Shown: positions 9,896-19,608 of the stretch, piece by piece
How the letters are laid out: the number at the start of each line of letters is the position of its first letter
Position numbering within the stretch: the stretch's first letter is position 1
Notes under the pieces: model-generated
What the model was told of the DNA's origin: nothing
The model's database searches: none
Seen by the model: the letters and a program-made list of their open reading frames with translations, nothing else
NCBI GenBank assembly: GCA_015061165.1
Contig: SUXC01000009.1
Location: 1-64,000, forward strand
Length of the DNA: 64,000 nt
Origin: Bacteroidales bacterium
Lineage (GTDB): Bacteria; Bacteroidota; Bacteroidia; Bacteroidales; Paludibacteraceae
Direction of reading: 5' to 3'
Made by a program: the position numbers and the translations under genes

Positions 9896-11221
9896 ATGAA
9901 AAAAATTGTATTAAGTCTGTTTGTATTCGCCATTAGTGCGAATATTGTGGCAGCGGATCACGTGATGGCTGCCACCAAGCGAGCACCCGAAAAAGAAGTG
10001 CCCGCTACCCTAAACCTCAGCCTGCAAGAGGCACAAGACTATGCAGTGGCAGAAAACCGCAGTCTGCGTAATGCGGACCTCGCCGTACAAAAAGCGTATG
10101 CCACTCGCTGGCAAACTATCGCAAGTATGCTTCCATCGGTGGATATGTCCTGGGCATACCAATCTATGATGGGCTACAAAATGAACTTCGGCGGCATGCC
10201 CATCGAAATGCCTGACAATGGTACATTCGGTATCACCGCATCCGTAGGTATCAATGGACAAGCGATTGTGGGAGCATTGCTCAACAACACCGCCATTGAG
10301 ATGCAAAAACTGAACCTCGAAATCAGCGAGGATAACCTACGCGCCAACGTAAAATCCAGTTACGCATCTGTCCTCGTATTGGAAGACGTGGTGAAACTGC
10401 TGGACAACTCGCTCAAGAACATTGAACACTTGGCAGCCATGACACAGCGTAGCGTGGAGGTAGGTGCCGCAGAGCAAACAACCGCCGACCAAATCCTCGT
10501 GCGCGTGAATACCTTAAAAAATAATATCAATGCCAACAAACGTTCCACACAACTGGCACTCAATGCCCTAAAAGTGCTGCTGAACGTTCCCGCAGAAACC
10601 GAACTGACACTCACTACCCAACTCACCGACATGTTGTCGGCAGAAGCCATACTGACCTTGCTCGGTCAGGATTTCGTATTAGAGAACAACCTCAGTTACC
10701 AAACCCTTGCCAAAAATGTAGAATTGGCGAAAAAGAATGTACACATGGCAGGTTGGGCATATGGTCCAACAATCGGTGTGGGCTATCAATACAGCGAAAA
10801 AGACTATTTTGGCAAAAAAGAGGGATTCAACATGACCCCACCTAACGCATTGAGCATACAGGTGAGTATGCCATTGTGGTCATCAGGCAAGCGCGCCGCA
10901 GGCGTAGTAGAGAAGAAAATCGCCCTCGAAGAAGCACGCAACACCTTTGAGGAAACCAGCGACAACCTCGGCATTCAAAACGAGCAATTGCGCTATAACC
11001 TGCAAAACGCATTCGAGACCTATACCAACGAGCAAGAGAACATGAGCGTGACACAACGCGTGTTTGACAACACCTCGCTGAAATTCCAACAAGGTGTAGC
11101 CAGCAACCTCGACCTCGTGAACGCCAGCAACGACCTTATTACTGCACAATCCACATACGTACAAGCAGTACTGACACTCGTGAACGCCGAAGTGGAACTC
11201 GAGAAATTCTTGAACCTATAA
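9896..11221 (+). CDS. TolC-family outer membrane efflux protein
   Basis: 441 residues with a signal peptide (KKIVLSLFVFAISANIVAA). It shows the duplicated outer-membrane efflux protein (OEP) pattern: long alpha-helical heptad segments such as LNLSLQEAQDYAVAENRSL at the start of each half, and beta-barrel strands between them. The C-terminal half holds FQQGVASNLDLVNASNDLI, a conserved OEP motif. It would form the outer-membrane exit duct of the tripartite pump encoded with the next two genes. No lipobox is visible, so it is a TolC-like rather than an NodT/OprM-type lipoprotein. Confidence 0.93.
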   Translation: MKKIVLSLFVFAISANIVAADHVMAATKRAPEKEVPATLNLSLQEAQDYAVAENRSLRNADLAVQKAYATRWQTIASMLPSVDMSWAYQSMMGYKMNFGGMPIEMPDNGTFGITASVGINGQAIVGALLNNTAIEMQKLNLEISEDNLRANVKSSYASVLVLEDVVKLLDNSLKNIEHLAAMTQRSVEVGAAEQTTADQILVRVNTLKNNINANKRSTQLALNALKVLLNVPAETELTLTTQLTDMLSAEAILTLLGQDFVLENNLSYQTLAKNVELAKKNVHMAGWAYGPTIGVGYQYSEKDYFGKKEGFNMTPPNALSIQVSMPLWSSGKRAAGVVEKKIALEEARNTFEETSDNLGIQNEQLRYNLQNAFETYTNEQENMSVTQRVFDNTSLKFQQGVASNLDLVNASNDLITAQSTYVQAVLTLVNAEVELEKFLNL

Positions 11222-11236
11222 TTCCAGAAAATAGAT

Positions 11237-11277
11237 TCGGGATTCCCAACTCGGGACTCGGGAGTCGGGAGTCCGAA
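11237..11277. repeat. GGGACTCGGGAGTC simple-repeat word
   Basis: An imperfect tandem of CGGGACTCGGGAGTCGGGAG lies between the OEP and adaptor genes. The same word is found at 40822-40914, 47523-47586 and inside priA at 62731-62762. Confidence 0.8.
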
Positions 11278-11308
11278 TAACATTGATAACTAATTAACAA
11301 AACGATAA

Positions 11309-12316
11309 ATGAAAAAGATTGTATTATTATTTGCAGCCGCTGTTTGTTTGATTTCCTGCGGCAAGAAAGATGCTCAGACGACCCAGCAAGAAGCTGAGCG
11401 CGTGGAGGTAGTAAGCACCATTACCCTCCAAGAAAAAGAGATTGAACGCGTATTCACCGTGTCCACTAACCTACAAGGCTACCTTACCCAAAACGTAGCA
11501 CCATCGCTCACGGGTAAAATCGAACATATCTTCGTGGAAGTAGGCGATGAGGTGAAAGCAGGCGATATGCTTGTGCGCATGGACCAAACACAATACCTCA
11601 CCCAGAAAATCCAACTGGCAAACCTCGAAACAGAGATGGGTCGCTTGGAGGCACTGCTCGAAACAGGTAGCGTGAGCCAACAGACCTACGACCAAACCAA
11701 AGTAGGCTACGACCAACTCAAGCAAAACCTTGCTTTCCTCGAGCAAAACACCTACGTGAAAGCACCTTTTGACGGTGTTATCTCTGCCAAGACCTACGAA
11801 GATGGCGAACTCTATGGCGGTCAGCCCATCGTAGTACTCACACAAGTAAAGAAACTCAAAGCCCTAATCGCTGTGCCAGAGACCTATTACCCACTCATCA
11901 AAGAGGGTATGCGCCTTACCGTGAAGAGCGAAGTGTATCCAGAGGAGACCTTCCCTGCAACTATCGAGGTGGTTTACCCAACCATCGATGCAGCAAGCCA
12001 CACCTTCCAATGCAAAATCGTTATTCCTAACGCCAGCGAGAAACTGCGCGCAGGTATGTACGTAACCACCACCCTTGGACTGGGCAAAGAGAATACCATC
12101 GTTGTGCCTTATCAATCCGTAGAGAAACTCATCGGTTCAAACGAGCGCTATGTGTTCATCAACGAAAATGGCTACGCGAAGCGCGTGAGCGTGAAACTTG
12201 GACAACGCTTCGATGAGAGCATCGAAATCATTGCGCCAGAAATCAAAGCAGGTGTAGAGTACATCAGCGTAGGACAACACAAACTGGTGGACGGCGTGAA
12301 AATTGAAATAAAATAA
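11309..12316 (+). CDS. RND efflux periplasmic adaptor (membrane fusion protein)
   Basis: 335 residues. The N-terminus is a lipoprotein signal with lipobox LISC (Cys about residue 17), so it is probably tethered to the inner membrane. A barrel-sandwich/lipoyl half-motif is seen in GKIEHIFVEVGDEVKAGDML (about residues 68-87). A short helical hairpin and the second lipoyl half follow (YVKAPFDGVISAKTYEDGEL), then a beta-barrel and a membrane-proximal domain (VPYQSVEKLIGSNERYVFI). It bridges the RND pump and the TolC-like duct. The hairpin is short, as in heavy-metal and AcrA-like adaptors of Bacteroidota. Confidence 0.93.
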   Translation: MKKIVLLFAAAVCLISCGKKDAQTTQQEAERVEVVSTITLQEKEIERVFTVSTNLQGYLTQNVAPSLTGKIEHIFVEVGDEVKAGDMLVRMDQTQYLTQKIQLANLETEMGRLEALLETGSVSQQTYDQTKVGYDQLKQNLAFLEQNTYVKAPFDGVISAKTYEDGELYGGQPIVVLTQVKKLKALIAVPETYYPLIKEGMRLTVKSEVYPEETFPATIEVVYPTIDAASHTFQCKIVIPNASEKLRAGMYVTTTLGLGKENTIVVPYQSVEKLIGSNERYVFINENGYAKRVSVKLGQRFDESIEIIAPEIKAGVEYISVGQHKLVDGVKIEIK

Positions 12317-12355
12317 CGAAATGGTAAATAGTAAATCGTCAAATCGTAAATAACT

Positions 12356-15300
12356 ATGGCAATTTATAAAACCGCGATTAAAAATCCCGTAACGACCATG
12401 CTGGTATTCGTTGCGGTGATGATCATAGGTCTATTCTGCTTCGTGCAACTACCTGTGGATCAGTTCCCTGAGATGGACCCACCATACGTGATGGTGATGA
12501 CCACCTATCCCGGTGCATCAGCCTCCGAGATAGAGACCAACGTCTCGAAAATCATGGAGAATAGTTTGACTTCGGTGGACAACCTGAAGTATATCAACTC
12601 AACCAGTAAAGATAATGTCAGTCTTGTAGTATTGGAATTGGAATGGGGGTCCGACATTACGGAAGCCGTCAATGACATACGATCGTTCTGCGACATGGCC
12701 AAGAACCAGTTGCCAGACGGTTGTTCGTCGCCTATGGTGTTCAAGTTCTCATCGAGCACCATGCCAATCTGCCAATATGCTATCACGGCAGATGAGTCGT
12801 ATCCTGCACTCGACAAAATCCTCAACGATGAGGTGATTCCACAATTGAACCAAATCAACGGTATCGGTAACCTGTCTGTAGCAGGTGCACCAGACCGCTA
12901 TGTATATGTGGATATTGACCAACAGAAACTCGACGCGTTTGGCATCTCGCTGGAGCAAGTGGGACAAGTCATCTCCGCCAACAACCTCAACCTCTCATCG
13001 GGTACGGTGAAGATGGAGAAGGAGCAATACCAAATGCAGGTGCGCTCTGAGTTCATAGAGAGTAGCGAGATTGAGGACCTGATGGTGACCATGACCCCAC
13101 AAGGTCAGCAGGTGTTTGTGCGCGACATTGCTACGGTGCGCGATACTATCAAGGACCTCTCATTGGATGAGAAGACCAACGGTCGTGAGGCAGTGCGTCT
13201 GATTGTGGCTAAGCAATCGGGTTCCAACACCGTGCAAGTCTGCGAAGATGTGGACAAAGCATTGAAGAAGATTCAAAAGCAACTGCCTACCGACGTGAAG
13301 ATTCAAGAGATCTACAACTCGGCAGACAACATCCGCAACTCTATCAACTCGCTCGAGGAGTCTGTGCTCTACGCATTGCTGTTCGTGGTGCTCGTGGTGC
13401 TCTTCTTCCTTGGCAGATGGCGTGCGACACTCATCATCTCGCTCACCATTCCAATCTCATTGATTGTGGCATTTATCTACCTGAAGATGGCAGACTCCAG
13501 TATCAACATCATCTCGCTCTGTTCGCTGACAATCGCTATTGGTATGGTGGTGGACGATGCGATTGTGGTGCTTGAGAATATCACCCGCCATATTGAACGT
13601 GGCGAGAGTCCACGCGAGGCATCTATCTATGCTACCAACGAGGTTTGGGTCAGCGTTATCGCTACTACCCTTGTGCTCTGCGCCGTATTCGTGCCACTGA
13701 CCATGATGGAAGGTATGGCAGGTATCATGTTCAAATCATTGGGTTGGATTGTTACCGTAGTATGCTGTACTTCTACTATCATCGCTATCAGTCTTACCCC
13801 TATGCTCTGCTCTAAACTGTTGAAATCCAAGAACTTCAAAGTAGTCAATGGTAAGTTGGTAGATAATAGCGAAAAGAAGTCTTGGTACGATCGCACCGTA
13901 GTCGCACTCCTCGATAAGGTGGACAAGGTTTACGGTAAATCACTGGCATGGTGCTTGCGCCACAAGGCATTGACTATTATTATACTATTTGTGTTCTTTG
14001 GAGCATCGCTCTTGCCATTCATTTTTGGCAAAGTAGGTACCGACTTTATGCAGCAACAGGACAATGCTCGCTTGAACGTAAGCGTAGAGCTGCAACGCGG
14101 TACACGTATTGAGGAGACCCTTAAGACCGCACGCCAATTGGAGGAGCGTTTCACCGTTCTTGTGCCAGAGATTCAGATGATTGCTACCTCTGCGGGTTCC
14201 AACGACGACGACGGTACAGGTGCTATCTTCTCTACCACCATGAACAATACCATCTCTATGACCGTTCGCTTGAACAAGAAATGGGAACGCGAACGCACCA
14301 TCTGGCAAATTGCCGAAGTGCTCCGCCAAGAGATGGCACAATATCCTGAAATCATTGAGTATCAAGCATCAGTTAGCGGTGGTGGTCCTGGTGGCGGAAA
14401 CACCGTGGACATAGAAATCTATGGCTACGACTTTGATATTACCAACCAAATGGCGCAACAAGTCATGGCACTGACCAAGGAGCTGCCTGGCGCACGTGAC
14501 GTCTATGCAGACCGCGATGATGACCGTCCTGAGATTAAGATCGTAGTGGACAAAGAGAAAGCAAGTCGTCTGGGATTGACTTCTGCTACCATTTCTTCTT
14601 ACCTGCGCAACCGCGTGAATGGTATGGCAGTAGGCTTCCTCAAAGAAGATGGCTCGGAGTACGATATCCTCGTGCGTTTGCAAGAGGATGACCGCAACTC
14701 TATCAGCGATGTGCTGGACTTCTCCATCCCTACTCCAACGGGCAAGACCGTCAAACTATCGGAAGTATGCACCGTGGACGAATATTGGGCACCACCTACT
14801 ATCGCGCGTAAGAGTCGTCAGCGTATTGTGACTGTGAAGGTAACACCATTTGAGACCACATTGGGCGAATTGGCACAAGCCATTGAAACACAAGTGCTTC
14901 CTAAAGTTGATTCCCCTGCTGGATACACTATGCGTATCGCAGGTGACTACGAAGACCAACAAGAGACATTCGGCAAGATGGGTATGTTAGGTATGCTGAT
15001 TATCCTGCTCGTATATATCGTAATGGCATCGCAGTTCGAGTCATTCAGCAAGCCTGCTATCATCATGTTCTCCGTGCCATTTGCTCTCTCGGGTGTGATT
15101 ATAGCCCTGTGGCTCACCAACACCTCGTTGGATATGATTGGTGCATTGGGTCTGGTACTCCTCGTGGGTATCGTGGTGAAGAACGGTATCGTGCTGGTGG
15201 ACTATATCAACCTCATGCGCGAGCGTGGACATGACCTCAATGAAGCTATACAGATGTCAGGCGAGAGCCGTCTGCGCCCTGTATTGATGACTGCGTTCAC

Positions 15301-15544
15301 CACAATCCTCGGTATGGTGCCAATGGCAGTAAGCCAAGGTGAAGGTGCCGAGATGTGGCAGCCATTGGGTATAGTCGTTATCGGTGGTTTGACCGTTAGT
15401 ACCTTCCTCACATTGTACATTGTACCTGTAATCTACGGCGCAATGTCTAAGAAAGGCGAACGCGATAAACTCAAGAAAGTACGCGAGAACTTCATCTTTA
15501 TGGACATCAAAGTGGAGGATTGCGAAGAAACTCAAAATTCATAA
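12356..15544 (+). CDS. RND-family efflux transporter, inner membrane subunit (AcrB/MexB-like)
   Basis: 1062 residues, full length for the HAE-1 type. TM1 is near the N-terminus (TMLVFVAVMIIGLFCFVQL) and is followed by the PVDQFPEMDPPYV motif. The proton-relay pair lies in TM4 at VVDDAIVVLENI (about residue 400). The second half repeats the plan, with GLVLLVGIVVKNGIVLVDYI near residue 950. It uses the proton gradient to move amphipathic compounds from periplasm or membrane to the outside through the adaptor and OEP. Gaps of about 40 bp between the genes indicate one operon. The substrate (drug, bile salt or other) cannot be told from sequence. Confidence 0.96.
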   Translation: MAIYKTAIKNPVTTMLVFVAVMIIGLFCFVQLPVDQFPEMDPPYVMVMTTYPGASASEIETNVSKIMENSLTSVDNLKYINSTSKDNVSLVVLELEWGSDITEAVNDIRSFCDMAKNQLPDGCSSPMVFKFSSSTMPICQYAITADESYPALDKILNDEVIPQLNQINGIGNLSVAGAPDRYVYVDIDQQKLDAFGISLEQVGQVISANNLNLSSGTVKMEKEQYQMQVRSEFIESSEIEDLMVTMTPQGQQVFVRDIATVRDTIKDLSLDEKTNGREAVRLIVAKQSGSNTVQVCEDVDKALKKIQKQLPTDVKIQEIYNSADNIRNSINSLEESVLYALLFVVLVVLFFLGRWRATLIISLTIPISLIVAFIYLKMADSSINIISLCSLTIAIGMVVDDAIVVLENITRHIERGESPREASIYATNEVWVSVIATTLVLCAVFVPLTMMEGMAGIMFKSLGWIVTVVCCTSTIIAISLTPMLCSKLLKSKNFKVVNGKLVDNSEKKSWYDRTVVALLDKVDKVYGKSLAWCLRHKALTIIILFVFFGASLLPFIFGKVGTDFMQQQDNARLNVSVELQRGTRIEETLKTARQLEERFTVLVPEIQMIATSAGSNDDDGTGAIFSTTMNNTISMTVRLNKKWERERTIWQIAEVLRQEMAQYPEIIEYQASVSGGGPGGGNTVDIEIYGYDFDITNQMAQQVMALTKELPGARDVYADRDDDRPEIKIVVDKEKASRLGLTSATISSYLRNRVNGMAVGFLKEDGSEYDILVRLQEDDRNSISDVLDFSIPTPTGKTVKLSEVCTVDEYWAPPTIARKSRQRIVTVKVTPFETTLGELAQAIETQVLPKVDSPAGYTMRIAGDYEDQQETFGKMGMLGMLIILLVYIVMASQFESFSKPAIIMFSVPFALSGVIIALWLTNTSLDMIGALGLVLLVGIVVKNGIVLVDYINLMRERGHDLNEAIQMSGESRLRPVLMTAFTTILGMVPMAVSQGEGAEMWQPLGIVVIGGLTVSTFLTLYIVPVIYGAMSKKGERDKLKKVRENFIFMDIKVEDCEETQNS

Positions 15545-15564
15545 TTCAAAATTCATAATTATCT

Positions 15565-15858
15565 ATGAAATCTGTAATGATAGTATTCAATCAAGCCAAC
15601 ACCGAACGTGTGGAGTATATGCTTGATATGTTGGAAATACGCGGTTTTACTTTCTTCGAGGAGGTACAAGGTCGTGGTAGCAAGAATGGCGAGCCACGCC
15701 GTGGTACCCACGCATGGCCAGAGATGAACTCGTGCGTCATCACCATCGTGCCCGACGAGAAAGTGCCAGTACTGCTCGAATCCGTAAAGAAACTCGACAA
15801 ACGCAACGAAGAAGTGGGTGTCCGCGCCTTCATGTGGAATATCGAAGCAACGGTATAA
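15565..15858 (+). CDS. PII-like small protein linked to the RND pump
   Basis: 97 residues, beginning MKSVMIVFNQANTERVEYML. Its size and pattern (beta-alpha-beta, a loop rich in basic and glycine residues at RGSKNGEPRRGTHAWPEM, then VITIVPDEKVPVLLESVKKL) fit the ferredoxin-like PII/GlnB superfamily. There is no classical T-loop uridylylation tyrosine context, so it is a PII-like protein rather than GlnB. It follows the pump by 20 bp and is the last gene of the operon. A signalling role tuned to the transporter is inferred from position, since PII-like proteins often sit next to the transporters they regulate. Confidence 0.75.
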   Translation: MKSVMIVFNQANTERVEYMLDMLEIRGFTFFEEVQGRGSKNGEPRRGTHAWPEMNSCVITIVPDEKVPVLLESVKKLDKRNEEVGVRAFMWNIEATV

Positions 15859-15875
15859 GCAAAAGGCTGAAATAC

Positions 15876-15915
15876 AATCAAATCGCCATTGACGTTGGTC
15901 AATGGCGATTTGATT
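15876..15915 (+). terminator. Perfect 18-bp hairpin after the efflux operon
   Basis: AATCAAATCGCCATTGAC pairs without mismatch with GTCAATGGCGATTTGATT around a GTTG loop. It lies 17 bp after the PII-like stop. The downstream side has only a short T-rich stretch (ATTTGG), so it may work as a terminator in either direction or as an mRNA-stabilising stem. Confidence 0.7.
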
Positions 15916-15961
15916 ATTTGGCTTCCGGAGAGCGGATTCCAGCATCCAGATGTCAGATTGC

Positions 15962-15995
15962 AAAAAAAAGAAACAACCCACAGGTTGCTTCTTTT
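15962..15995 (-). terminator. Rho-independent terminator of tRNA-Asp
   Basis: On the minus strand, AAGAAGCAACC, a loop, and GGTTGTTTCTT are followed by a run of T. It starts just beyond the tRNA 3' end. Confidence 0.85.
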
Positions 15996-15996
15996 G

Positions 15997-16070
15997 CGGT
16001 GCGGACGAGACTCGAACTCGCGACCCCATGCGTGACAGGCATGTATTCTAACCAACTGAACTACCGCACC
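15997..16070 (-). tRNA. tRNA-Asp (anticodon GTC)
   Basis: The minus strand folds as a full cloverleaf. Acceptor stem GGTGCGG/CCGCACC with discriminator G; D-arm with AGTTGGTTA loop; anticodon arm CATGC-CTGTCAC-GCATG giving GTC at 16034-16036; T-arm GCGAG-TTCGAGT-CTCGT. CCA is not encoded (the next bases are CAA). It has its own promoter and terminator. Confidence 0.98.
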
Positions 16071-16105
16071 AAGTGTTATGTCGCGCTTCCTTTTCGAAAG
16101 CGGGT

Positions 16106-16138
16106 GCAAAGGTACTGCTTTTTTTTGACATGACCAAA
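16106..16138 (-). promoter_or_regulatory. Promoter of tRNA-Asp
   Basis: On the minus strand TACCTTTGC (16106-16114) with a TTTGG element about 20 nt upstream (near 16134-16138). It starts transcription about 30 nt before the tRNA 5' end. Confidence 0.8.
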
Positions 16139-16250
16139 TATTTTTCAAAAAAAATGTAATTTTAGGTGCATTTTTTATGATTTAGTAGGTTTTTTGAGAC
16201 ATTGAGAGGTCAAAAGCGAGATTTTTTTTGCATAATTCCTCAAAAAATAG

Positions 16251-16259
16251 TAATTTTGC
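16251..16259 (+). promoter_or_regulatory. Promoter of panB
   Basis: TAATTTTGC fits the Bacteroidota -7 element. TTTTTTTG lies about 20 nt upstream (16223-16230). The implied start near 16265 leaves a leader of about 38 nt before the ATG at 16303 and argues against the longer reading from 16267. Confidence 0.75.
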
Positions 16260-16302
16260 ACTCTAATTGCAAATTGACAATAGTCTAATCGTAAATTATA
16301 TT

Positions 16303-17118
16303 ATGTCTGTGCACACACATAGCACGCGCATGACGACCACTCGTCTGCGCCAAATGAAAACCAACGGTGAGAAAATCGCCATGCTCACCAGTTATGATTT
16401 CACCTTAACCACCCTCTTGGATGAGGCAGGTATTGATATGATTTTGGTTGGCGATAGTGCATCTAATATCGTTTGTGGCAACGCATACACACTGCCTATT
16501 ACGGTAGATGAGATGATTTTCCTCGCTCGCGGCGTAGTACGTGCAGCCAACCATTGTCTCGTAGTACTGGATATGCCTTTTGGCAGTTATCAAGTCAGCG
16601 AAGAAGATGCCGTGCGCAATGCAGTGCGCATGATGAAAGAGTCGGGTGCAGATGCTCTCAAATTAGAGGGAGGCGAAGAGATTCTGCCTGCCATCCGCCA
16701 CATGATACAAGCAGGCATACCCGTGATGGGACACCTGGGACTAACACCTCAGAGTGTGAATCAATTAGGCGGATACGGTCTGCGCGCCAAAGAGGAAGCA
16801 GAGGCTGAAAAACTGCTCCGCGATGCTAAATTGCTGGATGAAGCAGGCTGTTTTGCTATCGTACTGGAGAAAATCCCCGCAGCATTGGCAGAGCGTGTTA
16901 CCAAAGCAGTATCCTGCCCTACTATCGGTATTGGTGCTGGTAACGTAACAGATGGACAAGTGCTCGTGCTACACGACATGTTAGGACTGAACCAAGGATT
17001 CAAACCTAAATTCCTTCGCCACTTTGCCCACTTGGGCGAAGCTGTGAAGGGGGCTGTTGGCGAATATATTGATGCTGTGAAGCAATCCACGTTCCCCAAC
17101 GAATCAGAATCGTACTAA
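16303..17118 (+). CDS. panB: 3-methyl-2-oxobutanoate hydroxymethyltransferase
   Basis: 271 residues from the ATG at 16303. PanB moves a hydroxymethyl group from 5,10-methylene-THF to 2-oxoisovalerate to make ketopantoate, the first committed step of pantothenate and CoA synthesis. The TIM-barrel motifs are clear: MLTSYDFTLTTLLDEAGID, then ILVGDSASNIVCGN (metal-binding Asp), LDMPFGSYQVSEEDA (second metal Asp), ALKLEGGEE (catalytic Glu region), VMGHLGLTPQSVNQLGG and CPTIGIGAGNVTDGQVLVLHD. The length is normal. It stands alone between its own promoter and that of pfp; panC and panD are not nearby. Confidence 0.97.
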   Translation: MSVHTHSTRMTTTRLRQMKTNGEKIAMLTSYDFTLTTLLDEAGIDMILVGDSASNIVCGNAYTLPITVDEMIFLARGVVRAANHCLVVLDMPFGSYQVSEEDAVRNAVRMMKESGADALKLEGGEEILPAIRHMIQAGIPVMGHLGLTPQSVNQLGGYGLRAKEEAEAEKLLRDAKLLDEAGCFAIVLEKIPAALAERVTKAVSCPTIGIGAGNVTDGQVLVLHDMLGLNQGFKPKFLRHFAHLGEAVKGAVGEYIDAVKQSTFPNESESY

Positions 17119-17121
17119 AGA

Positions 17122-17154
17122 TTTGCATATTCCGTAATTTTTTCGTACCTTTGC
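17122..17154 (+). promoter_or_regulatory. Promoter of pfp
   Basis: TTTG at 17122-17125, about 20 nt, then TACCTTTGC at 17146-17154. The transcript would begin near 17160, about 47 nt before the first codon. Confidence 0.85.
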
Positions 17155-17206
17155 CGCGAAATTACGAACCATTAAAACTATTACAACTTTTTAAATTTAT
17201 ACACGT

Positions 17207-18865
17207 ATGACAATGACAAAGAGTCCCTTGCAAATTGCACGCGCTGCGTATCAACCAAAGATGCCAGTAGCATTGCAAGGAAATGTGTGCCTCAAGGAAG
17301 GCGCAAAAACGCAATCCGTAGCGGACCAAGAGGAGATTCAAAAACTCTTCCCTAACACCTACGGTATGCCTATTATTGAGTTCGAACCTGCAGCTCAAGC
17401 AGCTGCTGTAGATGCATTCAACGTAGGTGTGATTCTTTCTGGTGGTCAAGCACCTGGTGGACACAACGTAATTTGCGGTTTGTTTGATGCATTGAAACGT
17501 ATCAATCCTAACAACAAACTCTATGGTTTCCTTGGCGGACCAAGTGGTTTGGTAGATGGCAAGTACGCAGAACTGACTGCTCCTGTGATTGATGAGTATC
17601 GCAACACGGGTGGTTTTGACATCATCGGTTCTGGTCGTACCAAACTGGAAGAGACTTGGCAATTCGACAACGGTATCAAAGTTTGCCAAGATTTGGGTAT
17701 CAAGGCTATCGTTATCATCGGTGGCGATGATAGCAACACCAACGCATGTGTACTCGCTGAGTACTACTTGCAAAAGAACTGCGGTATCCAAGTTATTGGT
17801 TGCCCTAAGACTATCGACGGTGACCTCAAGAACGAGATGATTGAGACCTCATTCGGTTTCGACACAGCTTGCAAGACTTTTGCTGAGCTCATTGGTAACA
17901 TCCAACGCGATGCTAACTCTGCTAAGAAGTACTGGCACTTCATCCGCCTCATGGGTCGCTCTGCCAGCCATATCGCATTGGAGTGCGCATTGCAAGCACA
18001 ACCTAACGTATGCCTTATCTCTGAGGAAGTAGAGGCCAAAAACATGACTCTCAACGAGGTGGTAGAGCAAATTGTTGAGGTAATCGTAGAGCGTGCTAAC
18101 GCAGGCTTGAACTTCGGTACCATCCTTATCCCAGAAGGACTTATCGAGTTTATCCCAGCAATGCGCGTACTCATCCAAGAGCTCAACGATATGCTCGCTG
18201 AGAACGAAGAGTTTGCTGCTCTTGAGGGCGACGATGCTAAACGCGAATACGTGAAGTCTATGCTCACCCCTGCAAGTTGCGAACTCTATCGCAGTCTGCC
18301 AAAGGGTATTGCTAAGCAGCTCACCCTGGACCGCGACCCTCACGGCAATGTGATGGTAAGTCAAATTGAGACCGAGAAACTGCTCATCGAAATGGTACAA
18401 AAACGTCTTGCTCAGCTCAAGGCTGCTGGTACATACAAAGGCAAATTCTCTGCGCTCAACCACTTCTTCGGCTACGAAGGTCGTTGCGCTATTCCATCTA
18501 ACTTCGATGCAGACTACTGCTATAGCCTTGGTAACACCGCTGCTCACCTTATTGCAGCTGGCAAGACAGGTTATATGGCATTGGTGAAGAACTTGACCAA
18601 GCCTGCATGCGAGTGGGTGGCTGGTGGTGTACCTGTAACCATGATGATGAATATGGAGCGTCGCCACGGTAAGATGAAACCAGTAATCCAAAAAGCATTG
18701 GTGGATCTCAACGGTGCACCATTCAAGTATTTGGCTGCTCACCGTGCAGACTGGGCTGACCCACAACTCAGCTATATCTACCCAGGTCCAATCCAATACT
18801 ACGGTCCAGCAGAAGTATGCGACCAACCTACTCGCACACTCATGCTTGAGCAAGAAGGCAAGTAA
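17207..18865 (+). CDS. pfp: Pyrophosphate-dependent 6-phosphofructokinase (long type)
   Basis: 552 residues, the size of the PFP-beta/long PPi-PFK clade. It phosphorylates fructose 6-phosphate reversibly with PPi and so serves both glycolysis and gluconeogenesis. Motifs: [14 protein letters not shown] (substrate loop), GGDDSNTNA at about residue 172, where the Asp in place of the Gly of ATP-PFK marks PPi use, [10 protein letters not shown] with the catalytic Asp, and [11 protein letters not shown]. The start is ATG at 17207; a second ATG two codons on is equally possible. The 10-bp gap to the next gene suggests it is read through into that gene. PPi-PFK is usual in Bacteroidales. Confidence 0.96.
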   Translation: MTMTKSPLQIARAAYQPKMPVALQGNVCLKEGAKTQSVADQEEIQKLFPNTYGMPIIEFEPAAQAAAVDAFNVGVILSGGQAPGGHNVICGLFDALKRINPNNKLYGFLGGPSGLVDGKYAELTAPVIDEYRNTGGFDIIGSGRTKLEETWQFDNGIKVCQDLGIKAIVIIGGDDSNTNACVLAEYYLQKNCGIQVIGCPKTIDGDLKNEMIETSFGFDTACKTFAELIGNIQRDANSAKKYWHFIRLMGRSASHIALECALQAQPNVCLISEEVEAKNMTLNEVVEQIVEVIVERANAGLNFGTILIPEGLIEFIPAMRVLIQELNDMLAENEEFAALEGDDAKREYVKSMLTPASCELYRSLPKGIAKQLTLDRDPHGNVMVSQIETEKLLIEMVQKRLAQLKAAGTYKGKFSALNHFFGYEGRCAIPSNFDADYCYSLGNTAAHLIAAGKTGYMALVKNLTKPACEWVAGGVPVTMMMNMERRHGKMKPVIQKALVDLNGAPFKYLAAHRADWADPQLSYIYPGPIQYYGPAEVCDQPTRTLMLEQEGK

Positions 18866-18874
18866 GATTGAGAT

Positions 18875-19570
18875 TTGAGACTCTTGCAACTATTCATATT
18901 ACTGATGGTTTCGGGTATGTGCCACGCGCAGTACTCGAACCATCAATTATATGAAGCCTATCTTACACGCGATATGCGTATATGGCAACAATATATCGTT
19001 TCAACCCATTGGGATAGCCTAAAGGTGGAGGAAAAGAAGCAATTGGTGAACTACGAATATGGTTTCACGGCATATATATTGGGACAGGATCAAGAGGAAG
19101 CACGCAAACACATCTCGCTGTTTGAGCAACACCTCAACGCCCTGAAACATCAGTTGCCACAAGCACAGTACTGCGCGTATCTATCAAGCGTATATACCTA
19201 TAAATTAGGATTAGACAAAAAGCATTTGATGAAATATGCCTCTGGGATATTTGACAACATCAAACGCGCAATGGATTTAGATGATGAAGACCCACTTGTA
19301 CTATCGATGCAAGGAAATGTGGAGTTCTATAGTCCCTTTGGCAGCAAGAAAAAGGCATTGGAATACTATCTGAAAGCAGATAGCATTTACCATCAAATGC
19401 CCAATACTGCCGAACTATGGAACGTGCGGGCGGTGCAAATGACGATTGTACAATGCTTGGCGAAAATGAATAGGGAGGAGGATGCCAAGCAACAATGTAT
19501 GCAGTTTCTTGAGGAAGAACCTGATTGTGTGATCTTTCAAAATCTATTATCCGAACTTACCAACCCATAA
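18875..19570 (+). CDS. Exported TPR-like protein of unknown function
   Basis: 231 residues starting with TTG at 18875; an in-frame stop at 18869 excludes anything longer, and the next ATG (18905) would cut the signal peptide. The start yields a good signal peptide (RLLQLFILLMVSGMCHAQ). The rest is helical, with tetratricopeptide-like spacing: EEARKHISLFEQHLNAL, KKALEYYLKADSIYHQM and REEDAKQQCMQFLEEEPD. It follows pfp by 10 bp, so it is probably translated from the same message. A periplasmic scaffold role is a guess; no enzyme motif is seen. Confidence 0.75.
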   Translation: MRLLQLFILLMVSGMCHAQYSNHQLYEAYLTRDMRIWQQYIVSTHWDSLKVEEKKQLVNYEYGFTAYILGQDQEEARKHISLFEQHLNALKHQLPQAQYCAYLSSVYTYKLGLDKKHLMKYASGIFDNIKRAMDLDDEDPLVLSMQGNVEFYSPFGSKKKALEYYLKADSIYHQMPNTAELWNVRAVQMTIVQCLAKMNREEDAKQQCMQFLEEEPDCVIFQNLLSELTNP

Positions 19571-19608
19571 AACCATCATAGCTCTTAAAACTATTTTAAC
19601 ACTTCAAT

